NCBI GenBank assembly: GCA_035293985.1
Contig: DATGLS010000048.1
Span: 570,322-634,321, forward strand
Length of the DNA: 64,000 bases
DNA from: JAVDCA01 sp035293985
Lineage (GTDB): Bacteria; Pseudomonadota; Alphaproteobacteria; Rhizobiales; Xanthobacteraceae
Reading direction: 5' to 3'
Part shown: positions 1 to 7,860 of the stretch, in pieces
How the letters are laid out: each line of letters starts with the position of its first letter
Position numbering within the stretch: position 1 is the stretch's first letter
The notes under the pieces: model-generated
Databases searched by the model: none
Told to the model about the DNA's origin: nothing
The model's input: the letters and a program-made list of their open reading frames with translations, nothing else
Translations under genes and position numbers: made by a program

Positions 1-548
1 GGTGGCCCGACATCGATCGCATAGGTGTGGAATCGCGACACCACGGGGGCATACATCGCGTCCGCGGCCGAGAACGCGCCGAACAGGAACGGCCCGCCCA
101 CCCCGAAGCGCGCACGGCAGTCGGACCAGATGTCATCGATGCGCCTCGCGTTGGCGGTCGCCTCTACGGACAGCTCGCGCTTTGCGGGCGGATGCCACAT
201 GTTCATCGGGCATTCGCGCCGCAACGCGACGAATCCGGCGTGCATCTCGTTCGCGATCGCGCGGGCATGCGCCCGCGCGCCGGCGTCCTTCGGCCAAAAT
301 CCCGCCTCCGGAAATTTCTCCGCGAGATATTCGAGAATCGCGAGCGTTTCCCACACCCGCACGTCGCCATCGATCAGGATCGGGACCTTGCCGGCGGGCG
401 AAAACTTCGCGATCTGCGCCGGGCTCCCGGGCTCGTACAGCGGGATGATGGTTTCCTCGAATGGAATGTTCGCGACCCGCAGCGCGATCCACGGCCGCAG
501 CGACCAGGACGAGTAGTTCTTGTTGCCAATGACGAGATGCAGCCCCAT
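1..548 (-). CDS. Glutathione S-transferase family protein (3' end cut by window edge)
   Basis: The frame opens at an ATG at 548 and runs off the left edge after about 182 codons, so the C-terminus is missing. The product starts MGLHLVIGNKNYSSWSLRPW, the typical thioredoxin-fold start of a GST, with a Ser/Trp-rich first loop. It continues with a PILIDGD strand and a WETLAILEYLAEKFPE helix, which matches the glutathione-binding half. The helical second domain follows, with FSAADAMYAPVVSRF near the cut end. GSTs of this kind conjugate glutathione to electrophiles or isomerise small substrates in the cytoplasm; the substrate cannot be read here. The next gene on this strand lies 224 bases upstream, so it is probably a separate unit. 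Confidence 0.88.
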   Translation of the reverse strand, partial: MGLHLVIGNKNYSSWSLRPWIALRVANIPFEETIIPLYEPGSPAQIAKFSPAGKVPILIDGDVRVWETLAILEYLAEKFPEAGFWPKDAGARAHARAIANEMHAGFVALRRECPMNMWHPPAKRELSVEATANARRIDDIWSDCRARFGVGGPFLFGAFSAADAMYAPVVSRFHTYAIDVGP

Positions 549-772
549 CGCGCCCTCCGCTTCGGCCCAGCCGCGAAGACATGAAGGGCCGAGCGCGCAG
601 CGGCAAGCGAATTCTGTTGATCGGATCAATCAACGCCAGAAGCGGCCGATGAGGCACCGGGCGGCCTCGGTTCGGGGGGAAACCCAGGACCGCCCGGCCC
701 TCGCAAACATGGCGCGAGGGGATTACGCCACGTTGTCTCGATTGCTCACATGTTCTGACCGGCGAACCGAGG

Positions 773-967
773 TCACTTCGCCGGAACATGCGAGCTACGG
801 CCGACGCGGCGCGCGGTTTCAGCCAGCTCATGTGCGAGCCGCGCCGGATCGACGCCGTCCGCCGCCATCAGGGTCCGGATGAGCGGGTCCGCCATCGCCT
901 CGGTCAGCGACATGTCGGGGTAGCCGGCGCCAGCGCCCAGCTTCTGTCCACCACAAGCGATCCGCAT
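773..967 (-). CDS. Small hypothetical protein translationally coupled to the Old Yellow Enzyme
   Basis: This 64-residue frame starts at an ATG at 967 that overlaps the TGA stop of the upstream oxidoreductase (sequence TGATG), a classic coupling arrangement. The protein begins MRIACGGQKLGAGAGYPDMS and has a helical second half rich in Ala, Arg and Leu with a LAHELAETARRVG stretch. There is no signal peptide and no membrane segment. I do not recognise a family. The tight junction is the main support for it being a real gene, and it implies production together with the flavin reductase. A GTG one codon upstream is an alternative start. Confidence 0.5.
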   Translation of the reverse strand: MRIACGGQKLGAGAGYPDMSLTEAMADPLIRTLMAADGVDPARLAHELAETARRVGRSSHVPAK

Positions 968-2076
968 CACGGTGCCTCCGGATAGTCGATGTATCCCTTC
1001 TCCTCGCCCGCGTAGAAGGTCGCCTGGTCCGCCTTGTTGAGGGCGGCGCCGCGGCGGTAGCGCTCCGGCAGATCGGGATTGGCGAGGAACGGCACGCCGA
1101 AGGCGACGAGATCCGCGCCGCGCGCGAGCGCCGCCTCGGCGGTATCGAGATCGAAGCCGCCATTGACGATGTAGGTGCCGGTGAAAATGCCTTGCAGCAG
1201 CGACGAGATGCGCTTTTCGCCGTCGGCGAGCGGATCGACCACGTGCAGGTAGCCGACGCCGCGGCGATCGAGCTCGGCCGCGAGATAGCCGAACGTGCGG
1301 CGCGGGTCGGAGTCGCTCATCGAGTTGAAGGCGCCGTTGGGGGACACGCGATAGCCGACCCGTCCCGGCCCCCAGACGCCGACCACGGCGTCCACCACCT
1401 CGAGCGGGAAACGGGCGCGGTTCTCGATGCTGCCGCCATAGGCGTCGGTGCGGTGGTTGGTGCCGTCGCGGGTGAACTGGTCGAGCAGGTAGCCGTTGGC
1501 GCCGTGGATCTCGACGCCGTCGAAGCCGGCGCGCTTGGCGTTCTCGGCCCCGGCCCTGAACTGGCCGACGATGCCGGGAAGCTCGGCGAGCTCGAGCGCA
1601 CGCGGGACCACCATCGGCTTCGGCCCTTGCGCCGTGAAGACCGTGCCGTTCGCCGCAATCGCGGACGGCGCGACCGGCAGCGCCCCGCCGTGGAAATCGG
1701 GATGGGAGATGCGGCCCACGTGCCAGAGCTGCAAAAAGATCTTTCCGCCGACCGCATGCACGGCGTCGGTCACCTTGCGCCAGCCGGCGACCTGCGCGTC
1801 CGAGTGGATACCGGGCGTGCGGATGTAGCCGACGCCCTGCGGACTCACCTGGCTCGCCTCGGTCACGATCAGGCCGGCGGAAGCGCGCTGCGCGTAATAA
1901 GTCGGCGCGAGCGGGCTCGGCACGTTGCCGTCGGCCGCACGGCTGCGCGTCATGGGCGCCATCACCATGCGGTTGGCGAGCGTCAGGTCGCCGAGGCGAT
2001 AGGGCGAGAAGAGCGTGTCGCGGTCTGCATCGGGAGCGCGATCGGCGCGGGCGGAGGCGGCGGCGGTGACAGACAT
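967..2076 (-). CDS. nemA: Old Yellow Enzyme family alkene reductase (N-ethylmaleimide reductase-like)
   Basis: The 369-residue protein is an FMN-dependent TIM-barrel oxidoreductase of the OYE family, which reduces electrophilic C=C bonds with NAD(P)H. Visible landmarks are the N-terminal LFSPYRLGDLTLANRMVMAP strand, the TEASQVSPQG segment, LQLWHVGRISH, the substrate-binding GVEIHGANGYLLDQF motif (His/Asn pair) and GGSIENRARF. Length is normal for NemA-type enzymes. The start at 2076 has an AGGAG about 8 bases upstream. It is transcribed divergently from a TetR regulator with paired operators in the shared spacer. That layout, as in nemRA, suggests induction by reactive electrophiles. A small gene is coupled to its stop codon. 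Confidence 0.9.
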   Translation of the reverse strand: MSVTAAASARADRAPDADRDTLFSPYRLGDLTLANRMVMAPMTRSRAADGNVPSPLAPTYYAQRASAGLIVTEASQVSPQGVGYIRTPGIHSDAQVAGWRKVTDAVHAVGGKIFLQLWHVGRISHPDFHGGALPVAPSAIAANGTVFTAQGPKPMVVPRALELAELPGIVGQFRAGAENAKRAGFDGVEIHGANGYLLDQFTRDGTNHRTDAYGGSIENRARFPLEVVDAVVGVWGPGRVGYRVSPNGAFNSMSDSDPRRTFGYLAAELDRRGVGYLHVVDPLADGEKRISSLLQGIFTGTYIVNGGFDLDTAEAALARGADLVAFGVPFLANPDLPERYRRGAALNKADQATFYAGEEKGYIDYPEAP

Positions 2077-2145
2077 CAGTAACGCTCCTATCGGGTCATC
2101 TGGACGGGTTGGGATGGCGGCCGTGACTTTTCCGATCAGCCATGG

Positions 2146-2157
2146 TACCGGTCGGTA
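2146..2157. promoter_or_regulatory. Probable TetR operator, site 1
   Basis: TACCGGTCGGTA is a palindrome with perfect 5-bp arms (TACCG/CGGTA) around a 2-base centre. It lies between the divergent OYE and TetR genes and matches a second site 28 bp away centre to centre. This is inferred from symmetry and position only. Confidence 0.6.
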
Positions 2158-2173
2158 ACATCGCTTATATAGG

Positions 2174-2185
2174 TACTGACCGGTA
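2174..2185. promoter_or_regulatory. Probable TetR operator, site 2
   Basis: TACTGACCGGTA repeats site 1 with one arm mismatch. It lies 21 bases before the regulator's ATG and just after the AT-rich TTATATAGG, which may be the regulator's -10 region. Occupancy would block the regulator promoter and probably that of the OYE gene. Confidence 0.55.
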
Positions 2186-2206
2186 ACACCCTGTCAAGAG
2201 CGAGCT

Positions 2207-2818
2207 ATGAACATTTCCGCGAAATCGGTGGCAAGTTATTCAAAGAGCGATGGAATCCCACCTCGCGCGCGCATCCTGGCGGCCGCTGGCGAGCTGTTCT
2301 ATCGACATGGCATCCGCGCGGTCGGCGTCGACTCGATTGCGGAGGCCGCCGGGACCAACAAGATGACGCTCTACCGGCACTTCTCCTCCAAGGACGAGCT
2401 GGTCGCGGAATACCTGCGACAGGAGGCCGGCAAGGCGGACGGCTGGTGGGCCCAGCTCGAGGCGGAGCACCCGGGCGATCCGCTGGCGCAGGTGCGCGCT
2501 TGGCTTGCCGGGATCGCGGCCCACGTGGCCGACTGCAATCAGCGCGGCTGCGCGCTCGCCAATGCGGCCGTCGAGCTGCCCGAGAAGGATCACCCGGCGC
2601 GCGCCGTGATCGAGGCATGCAAGCGCCGCCAGCGCGACGCCGTGATCCGGCTGTGCGACCGCGCGGGCCTCACCGAGCCCGAGATGCTGGCGGACGAGTT
2701 CCTGCTGCTGATCGAGGGCGCGCGCGTGACCGCGCAGAGCATGGGCGCCGACGACCTCGGCGCCCGCCTCGTGCGCATGAGCGAGGCCTTGATCGCGGCG
2801 CACACGAAAGCGTCGTAG
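2207..2818 (+). CDS. TetR/AcrR family transcriptional regulator
   Basis: The 203-residue protein has a normal TetR layout. The N-terminal helix-turn-helix at about residues 20-65 shows RARILAAAGELFYRHGIRAV, then GVDSIAEAAGTNKMTLYRHF, followed by SSKDELVAEYL. The C-terminal ligand domain contains a Cys pair (ADCNQRGCALANAA) that could sense electrophiles, as NemR-type regulators do; this is an inference. It is divergent from an OYE-type reductase and two palindromic sites fill the 130-base spacer, so it most likely represses that reductase and itself. Confidence 0.9.
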   Translation: MNISAKSVASYSKSDGIPPRARILAAAGELFYRHGIRAVGVDSIAEAAGTNKMTLYRHFSSKDELVAEYLRQEAGKADGWWAQLEAEHPGDPLAQVRAWLAGIAAHVADCNQRGCALANAAVELPEKDHPARAVIEACKRRQRDAVIRLCDRAGLTEPEMLADEFLLLIEGARVTAQSMGADDLGARLVRMSEALIAAHTKAS

Positions 2819-2897
2819 CCCGGATGGAGGCCCGTAGGGCCGTAACCCGGGGACGGCCTCTCCCCGCATTCACTCCGCTTCGCTTCATGCGGGCTAC
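2815..2897. repeat. Imperfect inverted repeat element overlapping the tetR stop
   Basis: The ends GTAGCCCG (2815-2822) and CGGGCTAC (2890-2897) are perfectly complementary, and pairing continues imperfectly inward (GTAGCCCGGATGGAG against GTAGCCCGCATGAAG). Sequences beginning GTAGCCCGGATGGAG are recurrent intergenic elements in rhizobial genomes, from general knowledge. It may also act as a terminator, but no T-run follows. Confidence 0.55.
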
Positions 2898-3488
2898 ACG
2901 CCCACGAACGGCGCAAACCCTGAATAGTGGGGATAGATTCGATTCCGCTTCCAATTCCGGGGCGAGTGGCGCATGGCATCAAGTCCAGAGTGACATTCGC
3001 GCGTCCGCAGCCCCGCTTCGGACGCGCTTCGCTTTTTTCAGGGCGTGGCCTCTGCCTCGTGCGCTGGCGGGCTGCCAAAGCCGCAATCGCCCGCCGAGCA
3101 GAAGCTCCTGTTACGAGTCCGTTCTTCCTGTTTTTTCGCTCCTGTTATCACCCTGTTCCGCGCGCGCGCCTTTCCTGTGCCGACTCAATGGCTTTTCCTG
3201 TATTTCGCGCGTAGCGGCGCCCTGTAAATCGCCTGTATTTACCGAGCGTTTTTTCGCGGGTGCTCTGGCATGCCTCGGGTGGGCTTCAGCGAGTAGATAG
3301 GGTCGAGCTCTTCGCGAGATCCGACGCCGAGGGTTCCTGTTGTTCGTGGTATTGTTTTTTCATTGTTCGCCATCGTTCTTGCGCTGGCACGTTTTCTTTC
3401 GCTCGCACACTGCGTTGCATTGTAATTGGCGTCGCATCGTCCATTGCAGATCGATTGTATTTCATTTTGAAAATTCTCGGCGGCTGGA
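2898..3488. other. Non-coding stretch with recurring CCTGT motif
   Basis: No convincing gene is seen. The 3000-3480 part is noticeably T-rich compared with its surroundings. CCTGT occurs eight times on one strand between 3107 and 3236 (starting at 3107, 3127, 3141, 3152, 3174, 3197, 3221 and 3232) and again at 3336. Spacing is irregular (11-24 bases). Short open frames here have no motif or ribosome binding site. It may be decayed mobile DNA or a protein-binding array. Confidence 0.4.
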
Positions 3489-4703
3489 CTACTGCGCCGC
3501 CGGCTCGGCCGGCAGCTCAACTCCGTCGTAGAGCCACGCGAGGCAGCGGAAGAGGTCGTCGTCGCCCCAGCGCGCGCACATGTCGTTGCGCACGTCGCGG
3601 GCAATTCCCTCCGCGTGATAGAAGCTCCAGATCGCGCGCGACTCGAGTGCAAGCCGCGCCGTGCGCAGCAGCCGCGCCTTGGTGTAGCGCGCGAAGGCCG
3701 CGGCGAGATCGCCGCCTGACTGCCCGACCATCTCGCCGAGCACGACGCCGTCCTCGATCGCCATGCAGGCGCCCTGGGCGAAGCTCTGCAGCACCGGGTG
3801 GGCGGCGTCGCCGACCAGCGTGACGCGCCCCCTGCCCCAGTGCCGGATCGGATCGCGGTCGGCGATGATCCAGCGGCGGCCCAGATCCATCATGTCGGTC
3901 AGCGTCTTCAGCACCGGATGCGCGTCACGGTAGGTCTTGCGCACCTCGGCCGTATAGGCGGCGGGATCGAGCCGTTCCGCGAAGGTCGCGGTGCGAAACA
4001 CCGCGACGAGGTTGAACAGGGTGCCGTGGCGCAGCGGATAGTGCACGATGTGGAACCCCGGGCCGCCCCACAGCACCGACTCCTCGCGATAGGAAATGTG
4101 CGCCGGCAGCTCGTTCATCGGCACGATGGTGCGATGGGCGACGTAGCCGATCGGAATCGGATCGCCTTCGGTGACGCAGCTTGCGCGCACGGCGCTGCGC
4201 AGCCCGTCGGCGCCGATCAGCGCCGCGCCGGCCACGCGACGTCCATCCTCGAGCGCGGCCTCGACTCCCTCCGCGTCCTCGGTGAAGCCGGCGACGGCAG
4301 CGCCGCCCTCCATGGTGACGTTGGGCAGCGCCGCGCACGCCTCGATCAGCACGCGGTGAATGTCCTCGCGATGGATGATGATGTAGGGATGGGTGAAGCG
4401 GTTTCGGAACGCCGGCCCGGTCGGGATGTGGGTCACCTCCTCGCCCGACAGCGCATCGAGCATCAGGATGCTCTTCGGGATCGTCGCCTCGCGCATGACT
4501 GCGTCGGTGATGCCGAGCCGCGCGAACATCGGGAATACGTTGGGACCGAGCTGGATGCCGTAGCCGATCGGCGCGAACTTCGCGGCTTGCTCGAGCACGC
4601 GCACCGGAAAGCCTTTGCGGCCGAGCGCGAGCGCCGCGCTCAGCCCGCCAAGCCCACCGCCCGCCACCAAAATCGGTCGCGCCTCGCTCACCCCAACCTC
4701 CAT
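3489..4703 (-). CDS. FAD-dependent aromatic monooxygenase (3-hydroxybenzoate 6-hydroxylase/salicylate hydroxylase-like)
   Basis: The 404-residue flavoprotein carries the group A monooxygenase signatures. These are the Rossmann GGGLGGLSAALALGRKGF at the N-terminus, the middle DG-type GADGLRSAVR, and the GDAAHPVLQSFAQGACMAIED motif that binds FAD ribityl. IGYGIQLGPNVF is typical of the 3-hydroxybenzoate 6-hydroxylase and salicylate hydroxylase subgroup. It would hydroxylate an aromatic acid with NAD(P)H and oxygen. The ATG at 4703 lies 15 bases after the stop of a rhodanese gene on the same strand, so the two are likely co-transcribed. No ring-cleavage gene is adjacent, so the substrate is not defined. 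A degraded homologous fragment occurs near 55.1 kb. Confidence 0.88.
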   Translation of the reverse strand: MEVGVSEARPILVAGGGLGGLSAALALGRKGFPVRVLEQAAKFAPIGYGIQLGPNVFPMFARLGITDAVMREATIPKSILMLDALSGEEVTHIPTGPAFRNRFTHPYIIIHREDIHRVLIEACAALPNVTMEGGAAVAGFTEDAEGVEAALEDGRRVAGAALIGADGLRSAVRASCVTEGDPIPIGYVAHRTIVPMNELPAHISYREESVLWGGPGFHIVHYPLRHGTLFNLVAVFRTATFAERLDPAAYTAEVRKTYRDAHPVLKTLTDMMDLGRRWIIADRDPIRHWGRGRVTLVGDAAHPVLQSFAQGACMAIEDGVVLGEMVGQSGGDLAAAFARYTKARLLRTARLALESRAIWSFYHAEGIARDVRNDMCARWGDDDLFRCLAWLYDGVELPAEPAAQ

Positions 4704-4718
4704 CGATCTGCTTGTGAG

Positions 4719-5126
4719 TTACTTGCGCGGCTCCGGCGCCTCGATCGGCCCGCCCGCTGCCTTCCAGGCGCCGAAGCCGCCCGCGACGTGCGCGACCGGC
4801 TTGAGCCCCATGCGTTGCACGGCCTGCGTCGCGAGCGCGGAGCGCAAGCCGCCGGCGCAGAAGAAGACGAAACGCTTGTCCTCGGCAAAGATCGGCTTGT
4901 GATAGTGGCTTTGCGGATCGACCCAGAACTCGAGCAGGCCGCGCGGACAGTGAAAGGCGCCCGGCACCCGCCCCTCGCGGGCGAGCTCGCGCGGGTCGCG
5001 GATGTCGACGAACACCACGTCCGGGCTGCCGTGCAGCTTGACGGCATCGGCGGCCGACAGTGTCTCGATCTCGCGCTCGGCGGCCGCCACCAGGGCGTCG
5101 ACGTGGACCGTGATGTTCTGCGGCAT
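4719..5126 (-). CDS. Single-domain rhodanese-like sulfurtransferase
   Basis: The 135-residue protein is one rhodanese domain: VVFVDIRDPRELAREG for the first strand/helix, then RFVFFCAGGLRSALA with the active-site Cys in a CAGGLRS loop, and HVAGGFGAWKAAGGPIE near the end. Single-domain rhodaneses carry sulfur as a persulfide. It resembles the rhodanese encoded at about 21.2 kb, including a shared RGLLEF/RGMLEF segment, so the two are paralogues. It is upstream of and probably in one operon with the FAD monooxygenase; a strong hairpin separates it from the next gene upstream. Confidence 0.87.
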   Translation of the reverse strand: MPQNITVHVDALVAAAEREIETLSAADAVKLHGSPDVVFVDIRDPRELAREGRVPGAFHCPRGLLEFWVDPQSHYHKPIFAEDKRFVFFCAGGLRSALATQAVQRMGLKPVAHVAGGFGAWKAAGGPIEAPEPRK

Positions 5127-5185
5127 GGCGGCGCAGGCTCCCGTTCTCGATGCCTGGATATTCTGGCACCACCTCGCCGCAGCGA

Positions 5186-5217
5186 AAAGCGGCGCAGCCG
5201 GGGAGCTGCGCCGCTTT
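5186..5217 (-). terminator. Hairpin terminator after the 44-residue membrane protein gene
   Basis: A perfect 12-bp inverted repeat AAAGCGGCGCAG/CTGCGCCGCTTT with an 8-base loop. Read on the minus strand it ends in CTTTTCG, a weak T-run. It sits 60 bases after the small gene at 5277-5411 and before the rhodanese gene, so it separates these two minus-strand units. Confidence 0.65.
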
Positions 5218-5276
5218 CCAAAACTCGGGAACGCTACGTCCGCAACACGCTACAATCGCAACTCAGTCCACCGCAC

Positions 5277-5411
5277 TCATCCGGCGCCGAACCAGTACGA
5301 GAATGCCACCATGGCGACCAACGCGGCGCCGACCCACAGCGCCATCCACAATTCGCCGGGCTCCGAACTCTCGACTTGATGGTCCCGGTGCAGCTCCGGA
5401 TGCATGGACAT
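5277..5411 (-). CDS. 44-residue single-pass membrane microprotein
   Basis: A short frame with a very strong ribosome binding site: AGGAGGTGG at 5414-5422, two bases from the ATG. The product begins MSMHPELHRDHQVESSEPGE, a polar, His- and Glu-rich head. It is followed by one hydrophobic helix (LWMALWVGAALVAMVAFSYW) and a short FGAG end. A hairpin terminator follows 60 bases downstream, giving a self-contained unit. The role is unknown; such proteins often associate with larger membrane complexes, but nothing here says which. Confidence 0.65.
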   Translation of the reverse strand: MSMHPELHRDHQVESSEPGELWMALWVGAALVAMVAFSYWFGAG

Positions 5412-5580
5412 GACCACCTCCTGCGGTACGCAGCGGCTACTCGACGCGTCACACTAACGCTTGGGCCGCGAATCCACGGGGATGCCCGCCTTATTTATTA
5501 AGTTTTGGTAAACAAAAAGGTTCCTCGGTGACAATATTGCGGCAAACGCGATTCCTGCGGCACCGGAGCACCCACACGCG

Positions 5581-6267
5581 ATGAACCTGTTCGCGCCGAT
5601 CGACGTCGCCGCGCTCGTCTGCTTCGTCGGCGCCTGGGTGCTCTACGCCATCCTGGTCGAGTGGACGCCGGCCGGCCGCAACGGGCTCTCGGCCCACATG
5701 GACCGTTATCGCGAGGTGTGGATCGAGCGCATGCTGCACCGCGACGCCCGCATGGTCGACATGCAGATCATGGCGGCGCTGCAGAACGGCACCGCGTTCT
5801 TCGCCTCGACCTCGCTGATCGCGATCGGCGGCACCCTGAGCCTGCTGCGCTCGACGCAGGACATGCTCACCGTCATGGGCACGCTGCCGTTCGCCATCCC
5901 GACCACGCGCGAGCAATGGGAGGCGAAGACGATCGGCCTCGTGATCATCTTCGCTTACGCTTTCTTCAAGTTCGCCTGGTCGTACCGGCTCTACAATTAC
6001 GTCGCGATCCTGCTCGGCGCGATGCCGCACGCGGCCGACAAGGAGACGCCGCAGGCGCAGGCGCACATCCGCTCGACCGCGCAGCTCTTCCAATCCGCCG
6101 GCCGTCACTTCAACCGCGGCCAGCGCGGTTTCTTCCTCGCGCTCGGCTATCTCGGCTGGTTCGCCGGGCCATATGTGCTGATGATGACCACCGCCGCGGT
6201 CGTGGCGGTGCTGTGGCGGCGGCAGTTCGCCTCGCGGGCACGACGCGCCGTGATGGACCCAACCTAG
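5581..6267 (+). CDS. DUF599 family integral membrane protein
   Basis: The 228-residue protein has four likely membrane helices: near residues 5-26, around ALQNGTAFFASTSLIAIGGT, at TIGLVIIFAYAFFKFAWSY, and near the C-terminus at FAGPYVLMMTTAAVVAVLW. The conserved MDRYREVWIERMLHRDARMVD stretch after helix 1 and the ASTSLIAIGG motif are typical of DUF599. The family is membrane-bound with no established role. It is the only plus-strand gene in this neighbourhood and its 3' end overlaps the DUF1330 gene tail to tail by 4 bases. An AT-rich block at 5488-5523 upstream may hold its promoter. Confidence 0.8.
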   Translation: MNLFAPIDVAALVCFVGAWVLYAILVEWTPAGRNGLSAHMDRYREVWIERMLHRDARMVDMQIMAALQNGTAFFASTSLIAIGGTLSLLRSTQDMLTVMGTLPFAIPTTREQWEAKTIGLVIIFAYAFFKFAWSYRLYNYVAILLGAMPHAADKETPQAQAHIRSTAQLFQSAGRHFNRGQRGFFLALGYLGWFAGPYVLMMTTAAVVAVLWRRQFASRARRAVMDPT

Positions 6268-6551
6268 ATCCCGTCGACGACGATCAGCACGTCCTCCGCT
6301 GCGGCGCGGCGCAGCGCGATCAGCGGCTGATACTCCGGCGAGCCGTACCACGCCTTGATCGCCGCCATATCGGGAAACTCGATGATGACGACGCGGTTGG
6401 GTCGCCACTCGCCCTCCAGCACCTCGTGGCTGCCGGCGCGCGTGAGATAGCGCCCGCCGTGGCGCTCGATCATCGGGATCGCCTGGCGCAGATATTCGGC
6501 AAACCTCGCCTCATCGGTGACGCGATGCTCGCCGATCCAATAGGCGCTCAC
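6264..6551 (-). CDS. DUF1330 domain protein
   Basis: A 95-residue ferredoxin-like (dimeric alpha-beta barrel) protein with the DUF1330 pattern: AYWIGEHRVTDEARFAEYLR, GGRYLTRAGSHEVLEG, NRVVIIEFPDMAAIKAWYGS and EYQPLIALR. The family is related to small monooxygenase/EthD-like folds and its reaction is unknown. The ATG overlaps the stop of the M24 peptidase gene (ATGA), so it is translationally coupled as the last gene of a six-gene minus-strand run. Confidence 0.85.
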   Translation of the reverse strand: MSAYWIGEHRVTDEARFAEYLRQAIPMIERHGGRYLTRAGSHEVLEGEWRPNRVVIIEFPDMAAIKAWYGSPEYQPLIALRRAAAEDVLIVVDGI

Positions 6552-7744
6552 GCCGCCGTCCCGCCCCTATTCCAGCCGCGCGCGCCCTCGCCGTAGATGT
6601 CGAAGCCCCTGTCGGTGACGACGACGGTGTCCTCGAGCTTGATGAAGCCGCGCTGCGGGTGCGCGAGCGTGGTCTCGACCGAGACCACCATGCCGGACTC
6701 GAGCGGACGCGTCGCGTCATAGGCGTCGTAGGGCACCGGCCCCGAGGCCGTGAGCCGCGGCGCCTCGTGGCTGACCAAGCCCATGCCGTGGGCGAGGAAG
6801 TGCATGTGATTGTGCTGCTTCGACTTGCGCACCAGCGGGTCGGCGGCGGCGTAGATCTCGCCGCCCATGACGCCGGCCTTGATCGGCTTCATGGCGGCAC
6901 GCTGGATCGTCTCGATCTCGTCGAGCAGCTCGACGAGCTCGCCGTCCGGCTCGCCGTGGATCGCCATGCGGCAGAGGTCGCCGATATAGCCGTGATAGTT
7001 GCCGCCGGAATCGAGCGAGAGGATGTCACCCCTGCCCCACGGCTGCTCCGAGGGTGCGCGATTGAGGCTCGTGCCCGCCGTGATCAGGCAGTACTCGAAG
7101 GTGAGCCCGCGATTGGTCTCCTCGCGCCGCAGCGCCTCGGTGAGCTCGCGCTTGGTGGCGCCCGGCTCATGGCCCGCAATCACGGCCACCATCGAGTCGA
7201 TCACGGCCTCGGATGCGATCTTGAGCTTGGCGAGCTCGTCCGCGCTCTTGATCGAGCGCAGGCGCTCGAGCACGAACAGCGCGTCGACCATCTCGCTATC
7301 CGGAAAGGCGGCGCGCAGCGCCGCCCCGGAGTCGACCGGCAGGAACGACATCTCGGCGCCGATGTGCTTCGCCGGGACGCCGCTCTTATGCACATACGCC
7401 GCCGCCTTGGCGATGACGTCGAGCGACCCCGACGAGGTGGTCTGCGTCTCTGCCACCCACAGCGGATCATTGGCCGTCTGGAAGCCTTCGAGCCGATGGC
7501 CGAAGAACGCGGCCCTGTCGGGCTTGCCCTTGGGATAGACGAAGACCGGCAGGTAACGGCTCAAGCCCATCGCGTCCATGTAGTCGAAGAAGAACGCGCG
7601 GTGCCCGCCGGTGAGATACTGCACATTGTGCTTGGAGGTCGCGACCAGGAGATCGATGCCGGCCTCCTCCATCAGCCGGTCGAGCCGCGCGGCATCGAAC
7701 GGAATGGCGGGCTTGCTGTGCGCGGATTTGGTGACGTCGAGCAT
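6548..7744 (-). CDS. M24 family metallopeptidase (Xaa-Pro aminopeptidase/creatinase fold)
   Basis: The 398-residue protein has an N-terminal creatinase-like domain (ATSKHNVQYLTGGHRAFFF) and a C-terminal pita-bread catalytic domain. All five dimetal ligands are visible: Asp in LSLDSGG, Asp in YIGDLCRM, His in LAHGMGLVSHE, Glu in VVSVETTLAH and Glu in KLEDTVVV. It should therefore be an active dimetal hydrolase that cleaves an Xaa-Pro peptide or a related C-N bond. Its neighbours are catabolic genes rather than peptide transport genes, so a non-peptide substrate is possible. A paralogue is encoded at 42.1-43.3 kb. Confidence 0.88.
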   Translation of the reverse strand: MLDVTKSAHSKPAIPFDAARLDRLMEEAGIDLLVATSKHNVQYLTGGHRAFFFDYMDAMGLSRYLPVFVYPKGKPDRAAFFGHRLEGFQTANDPLWVAETQTTSSGSLDVIAKAAAYVHKSGVPAKHIGAEMSFLPVDSGAALRAAFPDSEMVDALFVLERLRSIKSADELAKLKIASEAVIDSMVAVIAGHEPGATKRELTEALRREETNRGLTFEYCLITAGTSLNRAPSEQPWGRGDILSLDSGGNYHGYIGDLCRMAIHGEPDGELVELLDEIETIQRAAMKPIKAGVMGGEIYAAADPLVRKSKQHNHMHFLAHGMGLVSHEAPRLTASGPVPYDAYDATRPLESGMVVSVETTLAHPQRGFIKLEDTVVVTDRGFDIYGEGARGWNRGGTAA

Positions 7745-7772
7745 GGTGTGCCTCCGAACATTGTTGTCACAT

Positions 7773-7852
7773 CATGCCCGGCTTTCCCGGCCATCCACGT
7801 CTTCGCTTCGTGAGAAAGACGTGGATGCGCGGGTCAAGCCCGCGCATGACGG
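7773..7852. repeat. Palindromic intergenic repeat, family A copy 1
   Basis: The element runs from CATGCCCGGC to GCGCATGACGG and contains a perfect 12-bp inverted repeat CATCCACGTCTT/AAGACGTGGATG (7792-7803 and 7816-7827). Copies of the same design lie at about 10031 and 12219. Such CATCCACGTCTT elements are common in rhizobial intergenic spaces. Confidence 0.75.
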
Positions 7853-7860
7853 CATCCGGC

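Noticed and set aside
3798..5501. A 567-codon plus-strand open frame
   Set aside because: It is antisense to the FAD monooxygenase and rhodanese genes, which have clear family motifs; the product is Arg/His/Asp-rich low-complexity sequence typical of shadow frames in GC-rich DNA.
5488..5523. AT-rich block as a replication origin or DnaA region
   Set aside because: No DnaA boxes (TTATCCACA-like) are seen nearby; it is more simply a promoter region.
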